From Chitinophagaceae bacterium UBA4407 (GTDB lineage: Bacteria > Bacteroidota > Bacteroidia > Chitinophagales > Chitinophagaceae): 64,000 nucleotides of DNA. The notes beneath the pieces were generated by a model, which worked only from the letters and a program-made list of their open reading frames with translations, was not told the origin of the DNA and made no database searches. The stretch lies in assembly GCA_002390845.1 (NCBI GenBank), contig DGQT01000092.1, positions 62,001 to 126,000 of the forward strand. Direction: 5' to 3'. A program made the translations under genes and the position numbers. This document shows, one piece after another, positions 25,377 to 34,131 of this stretch (positions within the stretch are counted from its first letter, which is position 1; the number at the start of each line of letters is the position of its first letter).

Positions 25377-26140
25377 TTGTAGGAATATTATTAATGATAT
25401 TTCTTTCAACAGTTTTTATACTGTCTATTGTACGTTATAACAAAAAGCTATATAAACATTTGAAAGAAAAGCAACACATGCAAACCACTTTCCAAAACAC
25501 CCTCCTCCAAACCCGTCTCGAAATACAAGAAGAAACATTTAAAACCATCAGCCAGGAAATACATGATAATATTGGCCAGTCACTCAGTTTTGTAAAACTT
25601 AACCTGAATACGATTGACGATACATCCCCGGCCACCAAAGAAAAAATTACAGAGTCAAAAAACCTGCTTACCAAAACCATACACGACCTCCGCGATATTG
25701 CCCGCAGTCTTAATCCCGATTTTATCAACGAGCTTGGCCTGTATGGTGCCATTGAACAACAAGTGCAGCTGCTCGAAAAAACCGGTGAATATAAAACCGC
25801 ATTTATGGTAACAGGCGATGCTTATAGAAATGATCTGCAGCGCGAACTTGTTGTGTTTCGCATTGTACAGGAACTGCTGAATAATGCGGTTAAACATGCA
25901 GCCGCAAACGAAGTAAGTATCGTGATGGATTATCAGCCGGAGAAGTTGAGTATCACTGTACACGACAACGGCAAAGGGTTTGATGTGGAAGCCATGGATT
26001 CGGTGCAGCATAACAATGGCCTTGGCCTGCGCAATATGCACAACAGAATGACGCTAATAAAAGGCAGCATTACCATTAACAGCAAACCCATGGAGGGAAC
26101 AACAGCAATTATAGAACTCCCAAAACAAGGGAACCCGTAA
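25340..26140 (+). CDS. Sensor histidine kinase (HisKA_3/NarL type), orphan
   Basis: A 266-aa kinase with one N-terminal TM segment (about 8-31), a short coiled linker, the dimerisation/phosphoacceptor helix with QEIHDNIGQSLSFVK (His75), and a HATPase_c domain: RIVQELLNNAVKHAA (N box), VHDNGKGFD (G1) and NNGLGLRNMHNRM (G2). Such kinases normally pair with a LuxR-type response regulator, but none is adjacent; the next gene converges 18 bases away. Composition shifts within the gene: up to about 25475 it is AT-rich like the upstream genes, and from there it is clearly richer in G and C. ATG 25346 is an alternative start. Confidence 0.88.
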   Translation: MFMEKQEVFISVIVGILLMIFLSTVFILSIVRYNKKLYKHLKEKQHMQTTFQNTLLQTRLEIQEETFKTISQEIHDNIGQSLSFVKLNLNTIDDTSPATKEKITESKNLLTKTIHDLRDIARSLNPDFINELGLYGAIEQQVQLLEKTGEYKTAFMVTGDAYRNDLQRELVVFRIVQELLNNAVKHAAANEVSIVMDYQPEKLSITVHDNGKGFDVEAMDSVQHNNGLGLRNMHNRMTLIKGSITINSKPMEGTTAIIELPKQGNP

Positions 26141-26158
26141 ACAGTGTTTCCTGATTTA

Positions 26159-27292
26159 TTATTTCTTAATAGCGAGTGTATTTCCTAATTCATGAGCATT
26201 ACGAACCAGGTTGGCATAAGTATTTTTCAGAGCCTCATCTAGTGACACGTTTTCATTATTAATGGCCAATAATTCATCAAAGTATTGATGGAGCCTGCGA
26301 TCTGTTTTCTCAGGCACTTTACCTGCCATACCAATAACGGGGATGCCTTTTTCTTTTGCCCTGTATGCCACGCCAAACGGGGCTTTGCCTTCTAACGTTT
26401 GTGCATCTATACTTCCTTCGCCGGTAATTAACAGATCAGCATTTCTCAGTGAATGATTAAAGCCGGTGATATCAAGAAAATATTCAATCCCGGGTACCAG
26501 TTTTGCATTTAATAGAACGGATAAACCGGCGGCAACGCCACCTGCTGCACCGCCATGTTTTATAAGCGCCATGTCTTTACCTGTTGCTTCAAAAATAACT
26601 TCACGCAATTTTGTAAGCCCATGCTCCAGCGTTATTACATCGGTTGTATTCGCGCCTTTTTGCGGGCCAAAGATTTTTGCTGCACCATTCTCGCCAAGCA
26701 ATGTATTTTCAACATCGCAAAGAACCACCAACTGAACATTCAATATTTTTTTATCAATAGATGACAGATCCATTACATCAAGACTGCTTAAATATTCCAG
26801 TACCGGATTTATAATATTTCCAATTGTATCTCTAAACCGAACACCAAGCGCATTCAATATTCCTGTACCGCCATCAACCGTTGCGCTGCCACCAATGCAT
26901 AAAATAATCTTGGTTACATTTTTACTTAATGCATGTTTTATTAATTCGCCAGTTCCGAATGTTGTTGCTTTTAAAGGATTGTGTTCATGTGGCCGCAGCA
27001 GTTTTATTCCTGATGCATTTGCGAGTTCTATTACTGCGGTTTGTGCATCATCAATTAAACCAAAAGTGGTAATTATTTTTCTAAATAAAGGATCGTGTAC
27101 TTCGGCATTGATAATTGTGCCGTTGAATTTTTTTATTAATAAATCTGCGGTTCCATCTCCACCATCACCAATAGGGTAACATTCACTGGTATGTTGCAGC
27201 TTACTTTGCTTTAAGCCTTTGCTGATGGCTTCTGCAGCTTCCCCTGCACTCAGGCTGTTCTTAAATGCATTGGGTGCTATGAGTATATGCAT
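26159..27292 (-). CDS. Glycerate kinase
   Basis: A 377-aa kinase of the GarK/GlxK family, phosphorylating D-glycerate (usually to 2-phosphoglycerate). It has the N-terminus ILIAPNAFKNSLSAGEAAEAI, CYPIGDGGDGTADLL, ILCIGGSATVDGGTGILNALG and AGGVAAGLSVLLNA, followed by DLLITGEGSIDAQTLEGKAP, all signatures of the family. It lies downstream of the GntP permease on the same strand with a 156-base gap holding an R arm. Together they suggest glycerate or sugar-acid use. Confidence 0.93.
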   Translation of the reverse strand: MHILIAPNAFKNSLSAGEAAEAISKGLKQSKLQHTSECYPIGDGGDGTADLLIKKFNGTIINAEVHDPLFRKIITTFGLIDDAQTAVIELANASGIKLLRPHEHNPLKATTFGTGELIKHALSKNVTKIILCIGGSATVDGGTGILNALGVRFRDTIGNIINPVLEYLSSLDVMDLSSIDKKILNVQLVVLCDVENTLLGENGAAKIFGPQKGANTTDVITLEHGLTKLREVIFEATGKDMALIKHGGAAGGVAAGLSVLLNAKLVPGIEYFLDITGFNHSLRNADLLITGEGSIDAQTLEGKAPFGVAYRAKEKGIPVIGMAGKVPEKTDRRLHQYFDELLAINNENVSLDEALKNTYANLVRNAHELGNTLAIKK

Positions 27293-27382
27293 TGTTCCAT
27301 TTTATTAAAAGTGCGTTGTAAACCTTTGAAAATTATTATGATATTATTGAGAAAAACGTTGCACATTTTGCTCAATATATAA

Positions 27383-27447
27383 TCTGAATGTACAAGTGTG
27401 CGACGCAACTAAAGTTTCATGCTTATTCAACTGCCCGGCTCAAAAAA
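27383..27447 (-). repeat. Dispersed repeat, R arm
   Basis: CTGAATGTACAAGTGTGCGA then CGCAACTAAAGTTTCATGC and the outer end CTGCCCGGCTCAAAAAA, which touches the stop of the permease gene at 27449. Confidence 0.85.
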
Positions 27448-27448
27448 A

Positions 27449-28783
27449 CTACGGTATCAATATAAATGATAACAGGTAAACCATCAGGAAAGTAATTAAT
27501 CCCATGAATATTGTTGCTACAGAATATACTCTTAACATGGTCTTCATATCCAACCCGGAGAACTTTGCAATTACCCAGAAATAAGCATCGTTGGCGTGGG
27601 AGATCATCATAGAACCTGCGCCCATGCTTAGCACGCAAAGTAATTTACCGTTATCACTTTCTAATCCCAAAGTGTGAAGCAACGGCTGTACAACAGAAGC
27701 TGCTGTGATAATTGCAACAGTAGAAGAACCCTGTGCTGTTTTCAACATAAATGTTAGTAAAAAAGGGAACAAAATTCCCATGCTGCTTAATGATGCTGCT
27801 GCGCTAAAATGCCCGCCAATATTGGTTGCAGCGAGTACTGCACCAAAGGCGCCACCAGCGCCGATGATCACCAAGATACCACCGGCTTTTTCAGTGCCTT
27901 CTGATAATAATTTACCCAATGCTTCTTTCTTCCAGTTGCGCTTGCAATTGAATGCAAGCATAACGCCGACAGATAATGCGATCACCGGATCGCCCAGAAA
28001 ATTAAACAGACTAAGCCACCAACCTGCAATATCTTTTTCGATAACCAGGAAAGATTTTACAGCAATCAAGATGATGGGAACTACAACCGGAAGAAAGGAT
28101 CTAATAACTGAAGGTTGATCTTTAAATGTTTCAATTGTTGCTATGGCTTCATGTGAAACAGTTTTGATTTTTTTACCTGCATACCCTGCCCATAAATGGC
28201 CAATGATCAGTGCGGGAATGGCGACCAATATTCCTGCCAACATCAGTTTACCAACATCAACCCCAATAGTTCCCGCCGCCGCTGCCGCACCCGGGTGCGG
28301 TGGTATTAAACAGTGTACAGAAAATAAACCGGTAGCCAGTGACACACTCATTATTACTGCTGAAACACCCGTTCGTTTTGCAATAGGATTGGTTAATCCG
28401 CTGAGTACAATATAACCTGAATCGCAAAAGATGGGAAGCCCTACTATAAAACCTGTGATGCTCATTGCAAATGCCGCATGGCGCTCACCAACTTTTTTTA
28501 AAATAAATGCGGCCATTACTTTTGTGCTGCCGGTGTATTCAAGTAATACACCAAGTGTAGTACCAAGTACAATAATAAAACCCAGCGATTTCATGATATT
28601 ACCAAAGCCGTCTTTTACAGAAACGATAATCATTTCACCGGGCATCTGAACACCAAGGCCAACAATAAAACATGCAATGAATAATGCAAAAAAAGCATGT
28701 ATATGATACCTGGCTGTTAATACAACTATTGCAGCAATACCGATTGATAAAACGATTAATACCTGCAGAAAAGAGTTGGTCAT
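27449..28783 (-). CDS. GntP-family permease (gluconate/glycerate symporter)
   Basis: A 444-aa inner-membrane transporter with 12 or more hydrophobic segments, of the GntP/Gnt proton symporter family. ALFIACFIVGLGVQMPG, FCDSGYIVLSGL, HCLIPPHPGAAAAAGTIGVD and GAGSMMISHANDAYFWVIAK are strong family markers. Next to a glycerate kinase, D-glycerate or a related sugar acid is the likely substrate. It is divergent from the ROK regulator at 29015, with an L arm between them. Confidence 0.92.
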   Translation of the reverse strand: MTNSFLQVLIVLSIGIAAIVVLTARYHIHAFFALFIACFIVGLGVQMPGEMIIVSVKDGFGNIMKSLGFIIVLGTTLGVLLEYTGSTKVMAAFILKKVGERHAAFAMSITGFIVGLPIFCDSGYIVLSGLTNPIAKRTGVSAVIMSVSLATGLFSVHCLIPPHPGAAAAAGTIGVDVGKLMLAGILVAIPALIIGHLWAGYAGKKIKTVSHEAIATIETFKDQPSVIRSFLPVVVPIILIAVKSFLVIEKDIAGWWLSLFNFLGDPVIALSVGVMLAFNCKRNWKKEALGKLLSEGTEKAGGILVIIGAGGAFGAVLAATNIGGHFSAAASLSSMGILFPFLLTFMLKTAQGSSTVAIITAASVVQPLLHTLGLESDNGKLLCVLSMGAGSMMISHANDAYFWVIAKFSGLDMKTMLRVYSVATIFMGLITFLMVYLLSFILIP

Positions 28784-28841
28784 TTCACACTTTTAAATCT
28801 TTGTACAAGTTAATGCAGCAGTTTAAATAAAGAATGAAATT

Positions 28842-28901
28842 ATTTTGAACCGGGCAGTTGAATATGAGTTGAGCTATGGTTGCGTCGCACACTTCTGCTG
28901 C
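28842..28901 (+). repeat. Dispersed repeat, L arm
   Basis: Outer end ATTTTGAACCGGGCAGTTG, core TTGCGTCGCACACTTCTGCT. It lies in the divergent gap between gntP and the ROK gene. With the R arm at 27383 it brackets gntP, with the outer ends facing the gene. Confidence 0.82.
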
Positions 28902-29014
28902 AAAACATTATTAAACTTTCAACAGCCTGACGCTATCCCTATTTTTAAAAAATATTTCTTCAGCAATCTTTTTTAATAAATTATTTATATATTCGATTGC
29001 TTTAATCTTCTTTC

Positions 29015-30256
29015 ATGCCAAATACCATGCATCCGCTTTTTAAACAGTTTAATGCTAATGGCCTTTCGGGTGTAGCGATAAAAGATTTATCGCGTAAGAG
29101 AAGGATTGTTTCTCATATGAGCAACAACGATGAAATTACGATTAACGACATATCAGAATCGCTTAATATCAGCATTCCCAAAGCTTCAGAACTTATAACC
29201 GAGCTTGCCGAAGGAGGTTTTATAAAGGAAACCAGCAAGCGATCAGTAGGCCAGGGGCGTAAAGCTTCTTTTTATGCACTGCGGGCAGACAATTATTATT
29301 TTCTGGGTGTTGAAATAAAAAAGTATAAGATAAATATAGGATTAATGGGGTTTGATAAAGTAATGCTGCAAAGCACGAAGGACATCCCGTTTTTATACAA
29401 GGAAGCAGGCGAATCTTTAAAAGAAATCGTTCAGCTTATTAATAATTTTCTCAACGAAAATAATATTGACAGGCAAAAAATTGCAGGTGTGGGCTTAAGC
29501 ATTGCGGGCAGGGTTAATGTAAAGACGGGTAATATTCTTACTATTTACCATTTTAGCGATGCCCCGGTAAAAGAAGTATTGGAAAGTGAATTGGGTATCT
29601 CTGTTTTTTTAGATAACGATTCGCGCACAATAGCATACGGAGAATTTAATTTCGGCAAACGGGTACTTGAAAAAGAAGTGCTGATTCTTAATCTTGATTA
29701 TGGTATTGCTCTCGGAATTTTTGTAAATGGAAAACCTGTATATGGCGCCAGCGGCTATGCCGGTGAGCTTGGGCATATCCCTCTTTTCGACAATGAAAAA
29801 ATTTGTTTTTGTGGCAAAAAAGGATGTCTCGAAACAGAAGCCTCAGGCAAAGCTTTAATTGACCGGTTAACAGAACAAATGGCCAAAGGCTCTAACAGTA
29901 TTTTACAGCCGGTACTGCAACAAAAAGGCTTTCTCGAACTTGAAGACATCCTTGTTGCGGTTGCAAAAGGAGATAGCCTTACCCTGCACACAATCAATGC
30001 AGTTGCAGAAAAACTGGGCAGGGGTCTTGCCGTTACCATCAATATTTTCAATCCGGAATTAATTATTATTGGCGGAACCCTTGCTGCCATTGGCGATCCT
30101 CTGTTACTACCCGTAAAAAACGCAATCATTATGCATTCACTAAGCCTGGTTAATAACGATACCACAGTAGTTTTATCAGAACTAAATAACGCTGCGGGTT
30201 TACTGGGTTGTTGTTTATTGGTTCGCGATAAAGTATTAGGATTGGTGGGTTTGTAA
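29015..30256 (+). CDS. ROK-family transcriptional regulator
   Basis: A 413-aa regulator of the NagC/XylR type. Residues ~25-80 form a winged helix-turn-helix (ITINDISESLNISIPKASEL, then GQGRKASFYAL). The ROK sugar-kinase-like domain follows, with GVGLSIAGRVN, LDNDSRTIAYGEF and the zinc motif ICFCGKKGCLE near residue 264. It probably senses a sugar or sugar acid. The gene is divergent from gntP-glycerate kinase and 740 bases upstream of SusC, so it may control one or both; this is inference from position. Confidence 0.9.
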   Translation: MPNTMHPLFKQFNANGLSGVAIKDLSRKRRIVSHMSNNDEITINDISESLNISIPKASELITELAEGGFIKETSKRSVGQGRKASFYALRADNYYFLGVEIKKYKINIGLMGFDKVMLQSTKDIPFLYKEAGESLKEIVQLINNFLNENNIDRQKIAGVGLSIAGRVNVKTGNILTIYHFSDAPVKEVLESELGISVFLDNDSRTIAYGEFNFGKRVLEKEVLILNLDYGIALGIFVNGKPVYGASGYAGELGHIPLFDNEKICFCGKKGCLETEASGKALIDRLTEQMAKGSNSILQPVLQQKGFLELEDILVAVAKGDSLTLHTINAVAEKLGRGLAVTINIFNPELIIIGGTLAAIGDPLLLPVKNAIIMHSLSLVNNDTTVVLSELNNAAGLLGCCLLVRDKVLGLVGL

Positions 30257-30318
30257 TTTTTATCTTTATTCCTGATACAAAATAGCCTGCTCCCCGAAGC
30301 TGTATAAAAAAGAATAAT

Positions 30319-30665
30319 TGTGAGACCGGCAACCAGTTTCATGGCAACTTCGTTGCGTCGCAATACATTCATCTGTAGTAGCAGTGGCATCATTCGGCTC
30401 CTCCGCCAGTTGCAGGCGAAACCTAAACAACTTCCTGCGCCCTTATTTCTTTCTTGGCTACCAACAAATTTGTTTTTTAATTAAAAAATTTATTTTTTAA
30501 TTATTGGATTATAATAAAATATTTTTTAATTAGATAAAGATTTAATAAAATTGCGTAAAATATTTTGAGTTTAGGAAAATGATCCTATGTGTTATGTAGA
30601 TGAAAGGATTGCGACGCAAGTATGATCAATTGAAAAATCCCGAAAGCTTTCGGGACCGGTATTTA
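30319..30665. repeat. Dispersed repeat, wide L-R element
   Basis: L arm 30319-30375 (GTGAGACCGGCAACC, variant core TTGCGTCGCAATAC) and R arm 30600-30665 (AAGGATTGCGACGCAAG, with the TCCCGAAAGCTTTCGGGA palindrome at the tail). The spacer of about 225 bases is unrelated and AT-rich. Confidence 0.7.
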
Positions 30666-30773
30666 GATTAAATAATTTAACAATAACAGATTTTGTTTGT
30701 TACACAGGTAATTTTTAAATAAACATGATCGCATTTTTTAAAAGTTCAAGTAAGAAAATAAAACAATAATCAC

Positions 30774-30785
30774 GCAAACGTTTGC
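30774..30785. promoter_or_regulatory. LacI-type operator-like palindrome
   Basis: GCAAACGTTTGC, a perfect 12-bp palindrome followed by ACG, as at 16799-16808. It lies 215 bases upstream of the SusC start and is a candidate site for a LacI/GalR-family repressor or activator not encoded here. Confidence 0.55.
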
Positions 30786-30999
30786 ACGATTATTTTCAAT
30801 GATTTTATTAAAACGCTGTTTAGATTTGATTAGTAATTAAAGACCAAAAGTATAATTGCAGTACCCGAAAAGTTTTATTTCTGTAAGCTGCCTGAAGCAG
30901 CAATTACATGTTTGTTGTTGTCTGATTGGGTATTGCCGGAATTTGTTTCACTGCTTGTTTTAGACTATATATTTTACACATCAAAAAACCTCTACTGTT

Positions 31000-33900
31000 A
31001 TGAGAAAACTGCAAAAATTATTTCTTATTCCACTATTGCTGCTGTGCCTTGTGGTACATGCGCAAACGAGAACTGTAAAAGGGAAGGTGGTATCTGCGAA
31101 AGATAACCAGCCTGTATCAGGAGCATCTGTTTTTATTAAAGGCAAATCAAACGGTACCACTACCGGTAACGACGGATCTTTTTCGTTGAATGTGCCTTCA
31201 GGCAATGTAACGCTCGTTATTTCTTACATTGGCTATGCTTCTGTAGAACAACTTGTAGAAGGCAGCCTTTCGGAAATAACGGTGGTGCTTTCTGCTTCCA
31301 GTGGTGATCTGGGGGAAGTTGTTGTAACAGCATTGGGCATATCACGTAAATCAAAATCACTTGTATATGCAGCACAAACTGTAAAAACTTCAGAGCTTGT
31401 AGAAGCAAGGGATCCAAATAACGTAATAAATTCTTTGCAGGGTAAAGTTGCAAATGCAATTATTACACAGGGTTCCGGCGGTCCGGGTAGCGGTGCAAGA
31501 ATTGTATTAAGGGGTAACCGATCAATACAGCAAAGCAACAATGCGCTGATTGTTGTTGATGGTGTTCCTATTAATAACAATACAAATGGAACAGGAACCA
31601 GCGACTTTGGTTCAGTTCAAGGTTCTGACGGTGCATCGAATATTAATCCTGACGATATTGAATCTACTACTGTTTTGCGTGGCGCCTCTGCTGCTGCGCT
31701 TTATGGCAGCCAGGCTGGTAATGGTGTTATCGTAATTACAACAAAGAAAGGAACAAAAGATAAATTATCAGTTACACTTAACTCAGGGGTTAGCAGCGAA
31801 TCTGCATGGTCACTGCCTAATTTTCAAAATCAGTACGGCCAGGGTAATGGTGGCATATTAGACCCTTCGTCCGGGGAAAGCTGGGGTGCAAAAATGACCG
31901 GGCAATCATTTACAAATTACCTGGGAAATGCATCATCATACTCAGCGCAACCAGATAATGTTAAAGACTTTTTTAGAAATGGCCTTAGCACCAACAATTC
32001 ATTGGGTATTTCAGGCGGAACTGAAAAAGCGCAGACATACCTGTCTTATACAAATAATTCAATCCAGGGAATTATTCCAAAAAATGATTTGATCAGGCAT
32101 ACAATGAATTTCAGGATTTCAAACCAAATAGGCAAGCGGTTTTCTACAGATGCTAAAATCACCTATATAAACCAGGATATCAAAAACAGGCCCCGTACAG
32201 GTGAAGAAAATGCGCCTACTAGTGACATTTACCAGATACCAAGGAATGTAAGTATAGCAGATGCCCAGCAGTTTGAGTATACAAATAATGTCGGTATACC
32301 AACACCTACTGTATGGCCTTCTACATTGAGTTCTATTTACCAAAACCCTTACTGGATGATTAATCGCACTGCTATTAATGAAACAAGGGATAGGTTAATT
32401 GGTTTTCTTACAGCAAAGTTCAAGATTACAAACTGGCTGTCATTATCGGGAAGAGCAAATCTTGACAGAACTTTTGATCAGGGGGAAAATGAAACATCCT
32501 TAGGTACAATTCTTTACAGTAGAGGTGGAGGTGATTACTCAAAAAGCACCACACTGGTTACAGAAAAATGGTTCGATGCGATGTTGGAAGGAAGCAATAA
32601 AATTACAAAAGACTTGAAAATTGATTACCGTGTTGGTGGAATTTTCCAGGACAGTAAGTATGACTATAATGGACAATCAGCCGGAGGTTTAAATGTTACC
32701 AATAAATTCAGTCTTGGTTTTGCAGCCGCACCATCATTTAGTGTTGGTTCTTCAGAGGTTCAGACACAATCTGTTTTCGGGCAAGTGAACCTTGCTTATA
32801 AGGATGCAATATATCTTGACGCAAGCATCAGAAATGACTGGGATTCACGTCTTCCTTCTCCTTACACTTATCAGTATCCGTCTGTCGGAGTTTCTACTGT
32901 ATTATCCGACCTGATCACATTGCCAAAAGCGCTTTCATTTTTGAAAGCAAGTATCAATTATGCTGAAGTAGGCAACGGTGGGCTGTTTGGGTTACGCAAA
33001 TCCAGTTACGGTTATAGCCAAGGTGCTGGACTTGGTTTTTTGCAGCGCAGCTCTACTCTACCAATTCCGGGATTAAAACCTGAAATTGTTAAGAACCTTG
33101 AATTTGGAGTTGAAGCAAGATTTATTAATAACAGGATTGGTTTTACCGCTACATATTACAAGAGTAATTCGGTTAACCAATTGCTTGCGATTAGATTACC
33201 TGTTGCAACAGGGTATTCAACGCAATATATCAATGCAGGCGATATCCAGAACAGCGGGTTTGAGTTGGTAGTTAATGGTACCCCTATTAAGAACAAAGAT
33301 TTTAGCTGGGATGTTACATTCAACTTCGCACTGAACAGAAATAAGATCGTTAAACTTAGTGATGATATAAAGATAGTTTACCTGGGCGGTGGATTTGGCC
33401 GTTCGGCAACTCCTGTTGTTGAGGAAGGTAAAAGCTATGGTGATCTGGTTGCATACAAATGGGCTACAGATTCAAAAGGGCAGCATATCGTAACTGCTGA
33501 CGGAAAACCACAAATAACCCAGGCACAGGAATATATTGGCAATTTTAACCCTAAAGAAACCATGGGATTCACCAATACGTTTGTATATAAAGCCTTTTCA
33601 TTAAGATTACTGATGGATGGCAGAATCGGCGGTATTATGGTTTCAGGAACAGAACTAAACCTTGCTTTCAGTGGTATTCCTGAAGCTACGCAGGACTATC
33701 GCGAAGGTGGTTGGAATTTGGGTGGTGTTTATGCAGATGGATCAGCCAATTCAAAATCAATTACATCACAGGATTTTTGGCAAACTGCTTCTGGTAAGAG
33801 ATACGGCAACGGTGAATTCTTTGCTTACGATGCTACAAGTTTCAGGGTAAGGGAGCTTTCATTTGGCTACAGTATTCCTTTAAAAAAGACAACCATTGTT

Positions 33901-34104
33901 AAATCTGTAAAAATTTCTGCTGTTGCGCGTAATCTTTTCTGGTTGTATCGCGGTCAGTCATTACTCGATATCCCAGGTATTGGTACCCGTAAAATGTGGT
34001 TCGATCCTGATATGAGTTTAGGTAACTCCAACTGGCAGGGTGTTGAATATGGTACTTTACCTTCAACCCGTAGTTTTGGAGCTAATTTGCAGGTTACTTT
34101 TTAA
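31000..34104 (+). CDS. SusC-like TonB-dependent outer-membrane transporter
   Basis: A 1034-aa SusC/RagA-family porin that imports oligosaccharides or peptides with its SusD lid. Signal peptide to about residue 21 (VVHAQ); a carboxypeptidase-regulatory-like domain (about 25-105, TVKGKVVSAKDNQPVSGASV); a plug domain (about 115-235) with ARIVLRGNRSI, NALIVVDGVPINN and the family signature ESTTVLRGASAAALYGSQAG; then the 22-strand barrel to SFGANLQVTF. It is followed 27 bases later by SusD. The substrate is not clear; no hydrolase is in the same transcription unit. Confidence 0.95.
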   Translation: MRKLQKLFLIPLLLLCLVVHAQTRTVKGKVVSAKDNQPVSGASVFIKGKSNGTTTGNDGSFSLNVPSGNVTLVISYIGYASVEQLVEGSLSEITVVLSASSGDLGEVVVTALGISRKSKSLVYAAQTVKTSELVEARDPNNVINSLQGKVANAIITQGSGGPGSGARIVLRGNRSIQQSNNALIVVDGVPINNNTNGTGTSDFGSVQGSDGASNINPDDIESTTVLRGASAAALYGSQAGNGVIVITTKKGTKDKLSVTLNSGVSSESAWSLPNFQNQYGQGNGGILDPSSGESWGAKMTGQSFTNYLGNASSYSAQPDNVKDFFRNGLSTNNSLGISGGTEKAQTYLSYTNNSIQGIIPKNDLIRHTMNFRISNQIGKRFSTDAKITYINQDIKNRPRTGEENAPTSDIYQIPRNVSIADAQQFEYTNNVGIPTPTVWPSTLSSIYQNPYWMINRTAINETRDRLIGFLTAKFKITNWLSLSGRANLDRTFDQGENETSLGTILYSRGGGDYSKSTTLVTEKWFDAMLEGSNKITKDLKIDYRVGGIFQDSKYDYNGQSAGGLNVTNKFSLGFAAAPSFSVGSSEVQTQSVFGQVNLAYKDAIYLDASIRNDWDSRLPSPYTYQYPSVGVSTVLSDLITLPKALSFLKASINYAEVGNGGLFGLRKSSYGYSQGAGLGFLQRSSTLPIPGLKPEIVKNLEFGVEARFINNRIGFTATYYKSNSVNQLLAIRLPVATGYSTQYINAGDIQNSGFELVVNGTPIKNKDFSWDVTFNFALNRNKIVKLSDDIKIVYLGGGFGRSATPVVEEGKSYGDLVAYKWATDSKGQHIVTADGKPQITQAQEYIGNFNPKETMGFTNTFVYKAFSLRLLMDGRIGGIMVSGTELNLAFSGIPEATQDYREGGWNLGGVYADGSANSKSITSQDFWQTASGKRYGNGEFFAYDATSFRVRELSFGYSIPLKKTTIVKSVKISAVARNLFWLYRGQSLLDIPGIGTRKMWFDPDMSLGNSNWQGVEYGTLPSTRSFGANLQVTF

Positions 34105-34131
34105 TTCTTGATATTTAAAATATATAATTAT

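Larger units (their letters stand above)
30257..30999. other. 742-base control region upstream of SusC
   Basis: No gene seen. It holds a full repeat element (30319-30665), a mini-palindrome TCCCGAAAGCTTTCGGGA (30638-30655), an AT-rich stretch at about 30470-30560 and a LacI-type palindrome (30774-30785). The last ~200 bases presumably contain the SusC promoter, which I cannot place with confidence. Confidence 0.6.
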
